Assembly (NCBI GenBank): GCA_946480705.1
Contig: CAMLLF010000013.1
Location: 1 to 16,634 of the forward strand
Direction: 5' to 3'
Length of the DNA: 16,634 nucleotides
From: an uncultured Lysobacteraceae bacterium
Lineage (GTDB): Bacteria; Pseudomonadota; Gammaproteobacteria; Xanthomonadales; Rhodanobacteraceae
How positions within the stretch are numbered: the stretch's first letter is position 1; every line of letters starts with the position of its first letter. Made by a program: the position numbers and the translations under genes. Below, piece after piece: positions 10,044-16,634 of the stretch. The notes under the pieces were generated by a model, which made no database searches, had not been told where the DNA came from, and saw only the letters and a program-made list of their open reading frames with translations.

Positions 10044-10440
10044 CCGTCGGCGCGCAGAGCACGCAGATGCCCCAGACGCCGTGGGCCATCAGATAGGCGT
10101 CGTGATGGTTGGCCGCGACGAAGGCCGGCGGCCCCTGCACGATCGCGACGATGTCGCCGACGTCGCCGCTCGCGATGGAGCCCGAACGCAGGTCTTCCTC
10201 GCCGCGGCAGAGCTGCTGGGTGAATCCGGTGACCTTGCGATAGTCGTCGTCGGGCTCGCCGCACGTGCCCTGGCAGCTCGGTGGATTCTCGCGGACCGCG
10301 GCGACGAGTTCGGCCCCGAACCGAAAACTGCCTATCGTCATCGGCTGGCCGTCGGCGCACCACTGCGACGGCACGGTCTCGTGGGCCCCGACGACCGCGG
10401 CCGACGCGATCAGGGCGACAGCAATCAGGATGCGATGCAT
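10003..10440 (-). CDS. Small secreted cysteine-containing protein, function unknown
   Basis: 145 residues. ATG 10440 has GAGGAG at 7 bases and starts a signal peptide (MHRILIAVALIASAAVVGA, about 1-19). The mature part contains an early Cys in QWCADGQP, CQGTCGEPDDDYRK, QLCRGEE and, near the end, GVWGICVLC. The six cysteines could form disulfides or hold a metal. The histidine pair in ANHHDAY is also notable. I do not recognise the family. The last 13 codons overlap the end of the TPR-PAS gene on the other strand by 41 bases; the proline/arginine-rich tail (APTASLPPQPRRVPSR) is encoded there and at its edge, and may be a late extension. It is divergent from another small secreted protein gene across 247 bases. 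Confidence 0.75.
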   Translation of the reverse strand: MHRILIAVALIASAAVVGAHETVPSQWCADGQPMTIGSFRFGAELVAAVRENPPSCQGTCGEPDDDYRKVTGFTQQLCRGEEDLRSGSIASGDVGDIVAIVQGPPAFVAANHHDAYLMAHGVWGICVLCAPTASLPPQPRRVPSR

Positions 10441-10687
10441 GCACCGACTCCTCGGCGGGGGTGCGGACATCCTCCGCGCCGCAACGGCCCACCCGCAAGC
10501 GGCACGGCGGGAAAAAACCGGGTCGAAACCGCGACGGCCGCGCCTGCCGCGGGATGCCCGCATCGCGCGGCGCGGCGCCAATGCGGCCCGGATTCGTCCC
10601 GCGGATTCGCTGGCCGCATGCGGTGCGGCGGCCTAGCGTCGCTGCAACCGGCCATCCCGGCCGGCGCGAACCGCAGACGAGGTCACC

Positions 10688-11134
10688 ATGTTCCGCACGT
10701 TCCTACCGGTGCTTGCCCTGGGCGCCGCAACGCTTTCCGGCTCCGCCTTCGCCTATACGAACACGGTCCCGATCGGACAGATCACGGCATCGTCGCTGCA
10801 ATATGGCGGCGCCGTCCTGCATGCGGGCGGCTGGGCCGGCCATCACTACCTCGCACCGAGCCTGGCCGAGTGCGAGCAGATGCTGCAGAGCGGCGTCGCC
10901 GATCACGGCGTTCCGCCCGGCCCCGGCGACTGCCCTCACGCGATGGAACAGGTGCAGCACTGCAGCCGCCGCTCGATGTTCGACTTCGCCGGACCGTCCG
11001 ACCCCGACACCGACGGCGTCGTCACGACGACGATCAGCGTGCCGGCGCGCTACCTGCGCGATGTCGGACGGCTGCGCCACGAGTTCCGCATCGATGAATT
11101 CGATGCGTTGCTGCAGGAGTACAGCGGGAAATAG
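10688..11134 (+). CDS. Small secreted protein, function unknown
   Basis: 148 residues. ATG 10688 follows GAGG at about 5 bases. The signal peptide is 1-22 (LPVLALGAATLSGSAFA-Y). The mature protein has four cysteines, in LAECEQML, GDCPHAM and HCSRR plus spacing that could give disulfides, and a histidine-containing GHHYLAP stretch. The C-terminal part (ARYLRDVGRLRHEFRIDEFDALLQEYSGK) looks like an amphipathic helix. I do not recognise the family. Codon use matches the neighbours. It ends just before a palindromic repeat and is followed by the convergent site-2 protease gene. Confidence 0.7.
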   Translation: MFRTFLPVLALGAATLSGSAFAYTNTVPIGQITASSLQYGGAVLHAGGWAGHHYLAPSLAECEQMLQSGVADHGVPPGPGDCPHAMEQVQHCSRRSMFDFAGPSDPDTDGVVTTTISVPARYLRDVGRLRHEFRIDEFDALLQEYSGK

Positions 11135-11147
11135 GCGTCAGGCCGGG

Positions 11148-11217
11148 AATGGGGAGTCGGGAATCGGTGAAGCAAGGCGCCCGCGACGCGGCACCGTCTG
11201 ACGCATCACCGGTTCCC
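11148..11217. repeat. GGGAATCG-type palindromic intergenic repeat, copy 1
   Basis: The left arm 11159-11170 (GGGAATCGGTGA) pairs with 11206-11217 (TCACCGGTTCCC) at 11 of 12 positions, the exception being a possible G-U pair in RNA. The words AATGGGGA, GGGAATCG and GAAGCAA occur in the same order as in the second copy near 14824. It fills the gap between two convergent genes and could act as a bidirectional 3' hairpin. Such repeats are widespread in Xanthomonas-type genomes (general knowledge). Confidence 0.7.
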
Positions 11218-11222
11218 CGGCC

Positions 11223-14027
11223 TCAAAAGCCAAACTCGCTCCGCGACGCACGCCGTTGCGCGACATGATCCCGCAGGCGTTCCGTATAGCTGCGCCACGT
11301 GCGGTTGCCCTGCAGGTCGAGATAGCGGCGCTCGGGCGCCGCCTGCGGGCACCAGAACAGATTCGCGACGCCGAGCCCGCCGGGTGACAGGTCGGTAGGC
11401 GCCTCCAGATGGACGCCGCCGATGGCGATGCAGGCGTCGAAGGCGGCCGCATCGATACCCGGCGACACGACGGCGGCGCGCTCGCGCGCGAACCTCGCTG
11501 CCTCGGCGTCGAGTCGCGACACCGGCTGCCACTGCGCGAGCGGCAGCAGCATCAGCATCGCAATGCCGTCGTGCCGCCGGTAGACCTCGGCCAGGTCGTC
11601 CGGCAGCGGCGCACCGAAGCGCGTCGCGACGGCGGCGAGGTCGGCGTCGGCCGCCGGTTCGCCCCAGCGGGCCCGCGAGGACAGCAGCCACTGCGTCAGG
11701 CTGGGTTTTCCGACGTCCTCGATCAGCCGCGCTGCCGACCAGTCCGCGACCGCCTGCCGCTCGCGTTCGCGCGCCGCGTCCATGCGCGCGGCCGAGTCGG
11801 CGATCTGCGCCGACTGCACCCAGCGCGAGCGCAGCCACGGGACGACTCCGGACCATGCAAAGCCGCCGCCTTCGATGTCCAGCGAATACAGCCGCAGGCC
11901 GGCCCGCAGCGGCGGTTCGCCGGCGTCGTAGAGCGTGACGGACTCGGAACTTTGGCCACCGACGAGCACGAGGAAGGATCCGAGGTCGGCCGGCGTCAGG
12001 GCGATCTCGCGTGGCGCCGCGTCGTCCGCCGCGGGCGGCTCGTGCACGAACAACGGGATCCGGCCTTCGTACGCGTAGCTCGCCGGATCGATATCACTCG
12101 CATCGCGCACCCGGCGCAGGTCGGCGAGCGGCGCGAGTTCGAGCGTCTTCGCGCCGTCCGCAACGCGATAGAACGCGAGCAGATCGGCCGGCAGCGTCGC
12201 GCCGAGCCGCGACTGCGCCGCGGCGATCGCCGCCTCGTCGGCCGGCGCGGCGGACACGGCGATCGGAGCAGCGGCCGTCCCGCCGTTCAACGCATCGAGC
12301 GCGGCCTCGTTCGCCGCAATGCCGCGCAGCAGATCGGCCACGCCGAGCTTCGCCGCTTCGCCTTCGAACTGCGCGTCGCGCTGTGCCTGCCGTTCCAGCA
12401 TCGCCGCGGCGTCGGCGGCCGAACCGAAGATTTCCCACGCGCCGATCGCGACGACCGCCGCCAGCAGCGGCCCCGCGAGCAGCACCGCATACGTGCCGCC
12501 GACGACCACGCGCTGCCCGACGCGCATCGGCCGCACGTCGATGCTGCGCAGCGCTTCGGCACCGAGCGCGAGCCGCGCCGGGGCCTGCGCGGTAGCGCCG
12601 ACGACGCGGTCGTAGACCTCGAATACGCGGCGCAGACGCAGCGCCGCCGGCTGCGACGCGGCCATCTGCGGATCGCCGCGCAGCGCTTGCAGCACGCCGC
12701 CAAGCTGCCAGCGGCTCTTCACGAGCGGCAGCTGCAGCAGCGCGATGAACGCGAGCAGCTTGAAGCCGAGCCAGAACGCGAGCACGGCACCGACGACGCA
12801 GGCGACCGCGATGAACACGGCGCTCAGGCGCGCCGAGCCGACCGGCAGCAGTTCCTGCACGACGTGCGCGCCGTCGAGCGGCGGCACCGGCAGCACGTTG
12901 AGGTAGTTGATCAGCAGGAACACCAGGGCCGCCTGGAACACGAGCCCGCCGGCGTCGGCCAGCCCCAGGAACCAGACCGCGAGCAGCGCCCAGCCGATGA
13001 GGATGCCGGGCAGCGGTCCCATGAGGCTCATCCAGGCGCGGCGCGCGGCGTCGGGCCTGGCTTCGTGGCCGATCGTCACGCCGCCGACCAGCGGCAGCGC
13101 GAGCATCTGCACGTTGCGGTAGCCCGACAGCCGCATCGCGAGGTAGTGCCCGAATTCGTGGATCGCGACGACGACGAACAGCACGAGCGCGAACTGCAGG
13201 CCCCAGAACCAGCCGCCGAGCGCGAGAAACAGCGCGACGCTGAACGCGAACAGCCCGGCCTGCACGCGCCGCGGCACCGGACGCTGGGTCTGCCGCTGCA
13301 TCACCTGCGACAGCCACGCGAGCCGCGCCGGAGGCACCGGCTCCGTCGATGCCGGCGGCCTGGGCTGGCGCGCCATCGCACGATAGATCTGCCACGCGAA
13401 CGCGAGCGTCGGACGCAGCAGGCCGCGGCTGTCCCGATAGACCTTGCGGCGCTGCACGAGCGAAGCCACGCGCTGCGCGTGCAGTGCGTCGGCCAGCCAG
13501 GCTAGCGCCGCGTCATCCGCGCCGGACGGATCGACCGTGCCGTGGCGCGCGCACGCGGCGCGATGCGCCTGCCATTGCGCGGCGAGATCGGCGCCGCCGA
13601 TGGTCTGCCCGATGATCCGCTCGTCGCTCAGGACTTCGGCAAAGGCATCGAACGACTCGCTGATGCAGTGGCGCCCGTCGGCGAGCCGGCACATGAACAC
13701 GGCGGTGAGCCGGTTCGGGACGGCCGGCGACGACGGCGCGAACAGCCAGAGCACATCGCCGTGTTCGCGCTGGCGCCAGCTGGCGACGGGCTGTGCGAGC
13801 ACGCTGCCGTCGGGGCTGTCGAGCAGATACCAGGCCGGGCCTTCGAAACCGAGCGGATCGAGTTCGGCAGCGGCCTGCGCACACAGGTCGGCCATCGCCT
13901 CGGGGACGCGCGGCGCCGCGATGCGCCGCATGCGCAGTTCGGGAAACGTCATCGACAGCAGCGCGCGCACGCGCTGGAGCTGCAGCAGCAGGAAGACGGC
14001 GAAGACGAGCGCGATCAGATCGAACAT
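11223..14027 (-). CDS. Site-2 protease (M50) membrane protein fused to two SMI1/KNR4 (SUKH)-like domains
   Basis: 934 residues from ATG 14027, which begins a hydrophobic segment (MFDLIALVFAVFLLL). The ribosome binding site is weak, so the start is the best guess. Residues about 30-240 are a soluble domain I cannot name. Membrane helices resume near 265 and hold the zinc motif HEFGH (290-294) and, about 85 residues on, the third-ligand motif N377-xx-P-xxx-LDG with Asp385. These are the hallmarks of M50 intramembrane metalloproteases, which cut membrane-embedded or signal peptides. A further membrane helix lies at about 512-531. Two copies of an SMI1/KNR4-like pattern follow: RLGATLPADLLAFYRVADG (607-625) and RFGAPLPDDLAEVYRRHDG (803-821), each followed by a hydrophobic 'LxPL' strand. 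SUKH domains are known as immunity proteins in polymorphic toxin systems and as protein-interaction modules. The gene is divergent from the RebB-like gene with 177 bases between. Substrate unknown; the SUKH calls are from pattern only. Confidence 0.8.
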   Translation of the reverse strand: MFDLIALVFAVFLLLQLQRVRALLSMTFPELRMRRIAAPRVPEAMADLCAQAAAELDPLGFEGPAWYLLDSPDGSVLAQPVASWRQREHGDVLWLFAPSSPAVPNRLTAVFMCRLADGRHCISESFDAFAEVLSDERIIGQTIGGADLAAQWQAHRAACARHGTVDPSGADDAALAWLADALHAQRVASLVQRRKVYRDSRGLLRPTLAFAWQIYRAMARQPRPPASTEPVPPARLAWLSQVMQRQTQRPVPRRVQAGLFAFSVALFLALGGWFWGLQFALVLFVVVAIHEFGHYLAMRLSGYRNVQMLALPLVGGVTIGHEARPDAARRAWMSLMGPLPGILIGWALLAVWFLGLADAGGLVFQAALVFLLINYLNVLPVPPLDGAHVVQELLPVGSARLSAVFIAVACVVGAVLAFWLGFKLLAFIALLQLPLVKSRWQLGGVLQALRGDPQMAASQPAALRLRRVFEVYDRVVGATAQAPARLALGAEALRSIDVRPMRVGQRVVVGGTYAVLLAGPLLAAVVAIGAWEIFGSAADAAAMLERQAQRDAQFEGEAAKLGVADLLRGIAANEAALDALNGGTAAAPIAVSAAPADEAAIAAAQSRLGATLPADLLAFYRVADGAKTLELAPLADLRRVRDASDIDPASYAYEGRIPLFVHEPPAADDAAPREIALTPADLGSFLVLVGGQSSESVTLYDAGEPPLRAGLRLYSLDIEGGGFAWSGVVPWLRSRWVQSAQIADSAARMDAARERERQAVADWSAARLIEDVGKPSLTQWLLSSRARWGEPAADADLAAVATRFGAPLPDDLAEVYRRHDGIAMLMLLPLAQWQPVSRLDAEAARFARERAAVVSPGIDAAAFDACIAIGGVHLEAPTDLSPGGLGVANLFWCPQAAPERRYLDLQGNRTWRSYTERLRDHVAQRRASRSEFGF

Positions 14028-14204
14028 GGCGGGCGGCGCGGCGGGGATCGCCGATTGTCGCCGGACCGGACAGTCAGCGCACGCCGCGCGACGCCCGGCC
14101 GCGGCGATAGGGGCCGGCGCCCGACTGCGCTTCGCAGCAGACGCGCCGCAACGCGTTTGCGGCAGAATCCACTTCGCTGCACATCCTAGCCGAACGGAGC
14201 CGTC

Positions 14205-14825
14205 ATGCCCGAGACCGTCAATCCCCAGATCACCGACGCGGCCGTGACCGCGTTCCCGACTCCCGTGAATTCGCAGATCACCGATGCGGTGACGCAGGCC
14301 AACGTCAAGGTCGTCGCCGAAGCGCCGGCGATCGCGATGGGTTCGATCTACCAGAGCCTCGCGCATTCGACCGGGATCCTGTTCGAGAACGCGGTTTCGC
14401 AGCAACAGCAGCAGAACGCGCTGGCGCAGGCCGCAGCGAACCAGGGCGTCATCCAGATCTATTCCGTCGACACGCAGTCCGACGCGGCCGGCACGGCACC
14501 GCTGATGCGCGCCGATGCGGCATCGCCGAACGCCCCGCACGAAGCGGCGCGCAAGGCCATGGCCGCCGTCAACAGCCAGATCACCGACGCGGTGAAGTTC
14601 TCCAACGAACAGACGCTGAAACACAGCGGCGACGTCGCCTATGGCGTGCGCGCCGCCTGCGACGCGCTGGCCTCATCGATCGAACGCATCAACCACGCGA
14701 ACCAGCAGAACCTGCTGCAGACCGTGAAACTCGCCGCCCGCGCGGCCTGCCTCGCGGCGATGGTGCGCGAGCCCGAGAAGGCCGGCGCGTATCGCGACGT
14801 GCTGGAGGCGATCGACGCGTTGTAA
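14205..14825 (+). CDS. RebB-family (R-body / killing trait) protein with duplicated Reb unit
   Basis: 206 residues. ATG 14205 has CGGAG at 5 bases. Residues 21-90 match the RebB family: VNSQITDAVTQANVKV, APAIAMGSIYQSLAHS, then a QQQQQ run and GVIQIYSVDT. Reb proteins assemble into R bodies, coiled protein ribbons that unroll and burst membranes (Caedibacter killing of Paramecium; reb genes of Azorhizobium). Known RebA/RebB are roughly 100-115 residues; this protein is about twice that. Residues 122-187 look like a second, degenerate unit opening with VNSQITDAVKFSNEQT but lacking the IYSVDT end. A short VNPQITDAAV at 5-14 is a third copy of the opening motif. There is no signal peptide or membrane helix, so it is cytoplasmic. 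No other reb gene is seen in the window, although such genes are often clustered. It is divergent from the S2P-SUKH gene. The family call is firm; formation of R bodies by this protein is not shown. Confidence 0.85.
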   Translation: MPETVNPQITDAAVTAFPTPVNSQITDAVTQANVKVVAEAPAIAMGSIYQSLAHSTGILFENAVSQQQQQNALAQAAANQGVIQIYSVDTQSDAAGTAPLMRADAASPNAPHEAARKAMAAVNSQITDAVKFSNEQTLKHSGDVAYGVRAACDALASSIERINHANQQNLLQTVKLAARAACLAAMVREPEKAGAYRDVLEAIDAL

Positions 14826-14919
14826 TGGGGACGGGAACGGGGAATCGTAGAGCGCGAAGCAAATCCATTCCCACCCGATTCGAAGCGGCAGCTCCTGCTG
14901 CTGCGATTCCCGATTCCCG
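14824..14919. repeat. GGGAATCG-type palindromic intergenic repeat, copy 2
   Basis: The left arm 14832-14847 and right arm 14904-14919 (CGATTCCCGATTCCCG) pair at 14 of 16 positions. It shares the ordered words AATGGGGA, GGGAATCG and GAAGCAA with the copy at 11148. It fills nearly the whole gap between the convergent RebB-like and ppc genes, so it could serve as a 3' hairpin for both. Confidence 0.7.
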
Positions 14920-14924
14920 GCACC

Positions 14925-16634
14925 TCATCCCGTGTTCTGCACTCCCGCCGCGATCCCGTTGACCGTGGCGGCGAGTGCGAGGAAGAGTTCGCCGTCCGGA
15001 CGGTCCTGCGCGCGCCAGCGTGCGAGCAGGTCGACCTGCAGCAGGCTGATCGGATCGACGTAAGGGTTGCGCAGGCGGATCGACTGGCGCAGGCGGCGGT
15101 CGCCAGCGAGCAGATGGCCGGCCTGCTTGAGTTCGAGCACGGCGGCCAGGGTCAGGCCGAATTCGGCGACGATCGGCGTGTGGAATGCTGCGTGCAGCGG
15201 GCCGGCGAGCTGCGAATAACGCGCAAAAATATCCATGTCGCTTTTTGCGAGCATCATCTCGGCGTCGTCGATCAAGGTCGCGAAGAACGGCCAGTCGCGC
15301 GTCATCTCGCGCATCGCGTCGATGCCGTAGCGGCCGATCGCGTCGGCCAGCGCGGTGCCGATGCCGTACCAGCCGGTCAGACCGGCGCGGTTCTGCGACC
15401 ACGCGAATACCCAGGGAATCGCGCGCAGGCTGGCGACGCCGCCGGCGCCGCCGCGCCGCGGCGGACGCGAGCCCATGCGCAGGCGCTCGATGACGTCGAT
15501 CGGCGTGGCGGCGCGGAAGTAGTCGGGAAAGCGTTCGGCCTCGTGCACGAGCGCGCGATAGTGGCCGCGCGACACGTCGGCCATGTGCCCGACCATCTCG
15601 CGCCATTGCGCTTCGCGCGGCTCGGCCGGACGCGGGCGCAGGCTCGCGCGCAGCACCGCGCCGGTGGTCTGTTCGAGGTTGCGCAGCGCGAGCGCGCGGA
15701 TGCCGTATTTGCGATGGATGACTTCGCCCTGCTCGGTCAGGCGCAGATAGCCGTCGACGGAGCCGCGCGGCGCGGCGATCACGGCGCGCTCGGTCTTGCC
15801 GCCGCCGCGGCTGATCGAGCCGCCGCGGCCATGGAAGAATGCGATGCGCACGCCGCTGCGCTGTGCCAGTTCGGTCAGCAGCACCTGCGTGCGCTGCAGC
15901 GCCCAGCGCGAGGCGAACAGGCCACCGTCCTTCGCGCTGTCGGAATAGCCGAGCATGACCATCTGGCGATTGCCGCGCGCGGCGAGATGCTCGCGATACA
16001 GCGGGTCGGCGACCAGGTGCTCGTGCAGGTCCTGCGCGGCGCGCAGGTCGGCGATGGTTTCGAACAACGGCGCGACGTCGAGCGGAACGCGTCCCTCGCC
16101 GTCGGCGCAGCCGGCGACGCGCGCCAGCGCGAGCACCGCGAGCACGTCGGCTGCGCTGCGGCTCATGCTGATGATGTACGGGCCGATCGCGTTGTCGCCG
16201 TAGCGCTGCCGCGCCTGCGCGACAGTGCGGAACACGGCCAGCGTGCCGGCCGCGGCGTCCGTTTCGGGTTCCGGCACGGTCGCCGACGCGATCGTCGCGG
16301 CCAGGCGTTCGCGCCGCTGCGCCGCATCGCGCTGCGGCCACTGCGCGTCGGCGAACAGCGCGGCGAGCGCGAGGTCGTGCGCGCCGGATTCCTGGCGCAG
16401 ATCGAGCGTCGCGAGATGGAAGCCGAACGTGTCGACGCGCTGCAGCAGCTGGCGCAGCGCGAGCCAGCCCGCGTGCTCGCCGCGGTGCGCGCGCAGGCTC
16501 GTCGCGATCAAGGCGAGGTCGGCGCGGAATTCCGCGGCGTCGGCATAGCTTTCCTCGCGCTCGTTCGCGGTCGCCGCAAGCCGCGCGCTGATCAGGCTCA
16601 GCAAATGCCGATACGGCATGTCGGCGTAGCGCGC
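14925..16634 (-). CDS. ppc: Phosphoenolpyruvate carboxylase, partial (C-terminal part)
   Basis: 569 residues are visible and the frame remains open at the right edge, so the N-terminal third is missing (E. coli Ppc has 883 residues). The enzyme adds bicarbonate to phosphoenolpyruvate to give oxaloacetate, refilling the TCA cycle in the cytosol. Landmarks in order: GYSDSAKDGG (about 15920-15955), the glycine-rich active-site loop FHGRGGSISRGGG (about 15800-15840), a GEVIHRKYG motif, FAWSQNR, LRNPYVDPI and the conserved C-terminal NTG. The first catalytic histidine region of the family lies outside the window. No insertion or frameshift is seen. Bacterial Ppc is usually allosterically controlled by acetyl-CoA and aspartate; that cannot be judged here. 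It converges on the RebB-like gene with a palindromic repeat between them. Confidence 0.97.
   Translation of the reverse strand, partial: ARYADMPYRHLLSLISARLAATANEREESYADAAEFRADLALIATSLRAHRGEHAGWLALRQLLQRVDTFGFHLATLDLRQESGAHDLALAALFADAQWPQRDAAQRRERLAATIASATVPEPETDAAAGTLAVFRTVAQARQRYGDNAIGPYIISMSRSAADVLAVLALARVAGCADGEGRVPLDVAPLFETIADLRAAQDLHEHLVADPLYREHLAARGNRQMVMLGYSDSAKDGGLFASRWALQRTQVLLTELAQRSGVRIAFFHGRGGSISRGGGKTERAVIAAPRGSVDGYLRLTEQGEVIHRKYGIRALALRNLEQTTGAVLRASLRPRPAEPREAQWREMVGHMADVSRGHYRALVHEAERFPDYFRAATPIDVIERLRMGSRPPRRGGAGGVASLRAIPWVFAWSQNRAGLTGWYGIGTALADAIGRYGIDAMREMTRDWPFFATLIDDAEMMLAKSDMDIFARYSQLAGPLHAAFHTPIVAEFGLTLAAVLELKQAGHLLAGDRRLRQSIRLRNPYVDPISLLQVDLLARWRAQDRPDGELFLALAATVNGIAAGVQNTG

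Noticed and set aside
11409..13505. A 698-codon open frame on the plus strand
   Set aside because: It is antisense to the S2P-SUKH gene, whose HEFGH and LDG motifs make that strand the coding one.
14145..14161. CCGCAA/TTGCGG inverted repeat in the Reb/protease divergent region
   Set aside because: Six-base arms are too short to call an operator in DNA this GC-rich; there is no known motif match.
14028..14624. A 199-residue N-terminal extension of the S2P-SUKH protein
   Set aside because: It would run antisense through the RebB-like gene and the divergent promoter region. The hydrophobic segment starting at ATG 14027 is a natural N-terminus.
11223..14825. Calling the Reb/protease pair a toxin-antitoxin or toxin-immunity module
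   Set aside because: No recognised toxin domain is present, Reb proteins act by ribbon assembly, and the SUKH assignment is by motif only. It is kept as a hypothesis in the findings.

Overview
The window is high-GC bacterial DNA with dense coding on both strands. It most resembles the Lysobacterales (Xanthomonadales) branch of the Gammaproteobacteria. This is an inference from four things: many small secreted proteins, two DUF3011 domains, a signal-peptide propeller-amidohydrolase fusion, and intergenic palindromes built on GGGAATCG and CCCTCTCCCC words of the kind common in that order. No tRNA, rRNA, CRISPR array, transposase or integrase is visible. Every gap between genes is under 300 bases.

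Left part (1-4343). A secreted protein with an LprI-like (DUF1311) C-terminus runs off the left edge on the minus strand. Divergent from it is a secreted PI-PLC-like phosphodiesterase with a C-terminal ricin-type lectin. A perfect CRP-type dyad lies just upstream of the phosphodiesterase start. A hairpin separates the phosphodiesterase from a convergent tandem DUF3011 protein. Two more minus-strand genes follow: a GFA/CENP-V zinc-fold protein and a small protein of unknown function. Between these two lies a pair of palindromic repeats in opposite orientation.

Middle part (4560-11134). A large periplasmic beta-propeller/amidohydrolase fusion is followed 51 bases later by a TPR, transmembrane, PAS protein with an unassigned C-terminal domain. 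The 3' end of that gene overlaps a convergent small secreted protein by 41 bases. A second small secreted protein is transcribed divergently from that one.

Right part (11223-16634). The most unusual locus is a divergent pair. On the minus strand is a 934-residue membrane protein that joins a site-2 protease (M50) core to two SMI1/KNR4 (SUKH)-like domains. On the plus strand is a 206-residue RebB-family (R-body/killing trait) protein containing what looks like one full and one degenerate Reb unit. This pair is bracketed by two related GGGAATCG palindromes, one after each gene's stop codon. The window ends in the C-terminal two-thirds of phosphoenolpyruvate carboxylase (ppc).

The best candidate for a little-described system is the RebB-like gene facing the S2P-SUKH gene. 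The domain content and the layout are read from the sequence. Any functional link between the two (assembly control, self-protection or processing) is inference.
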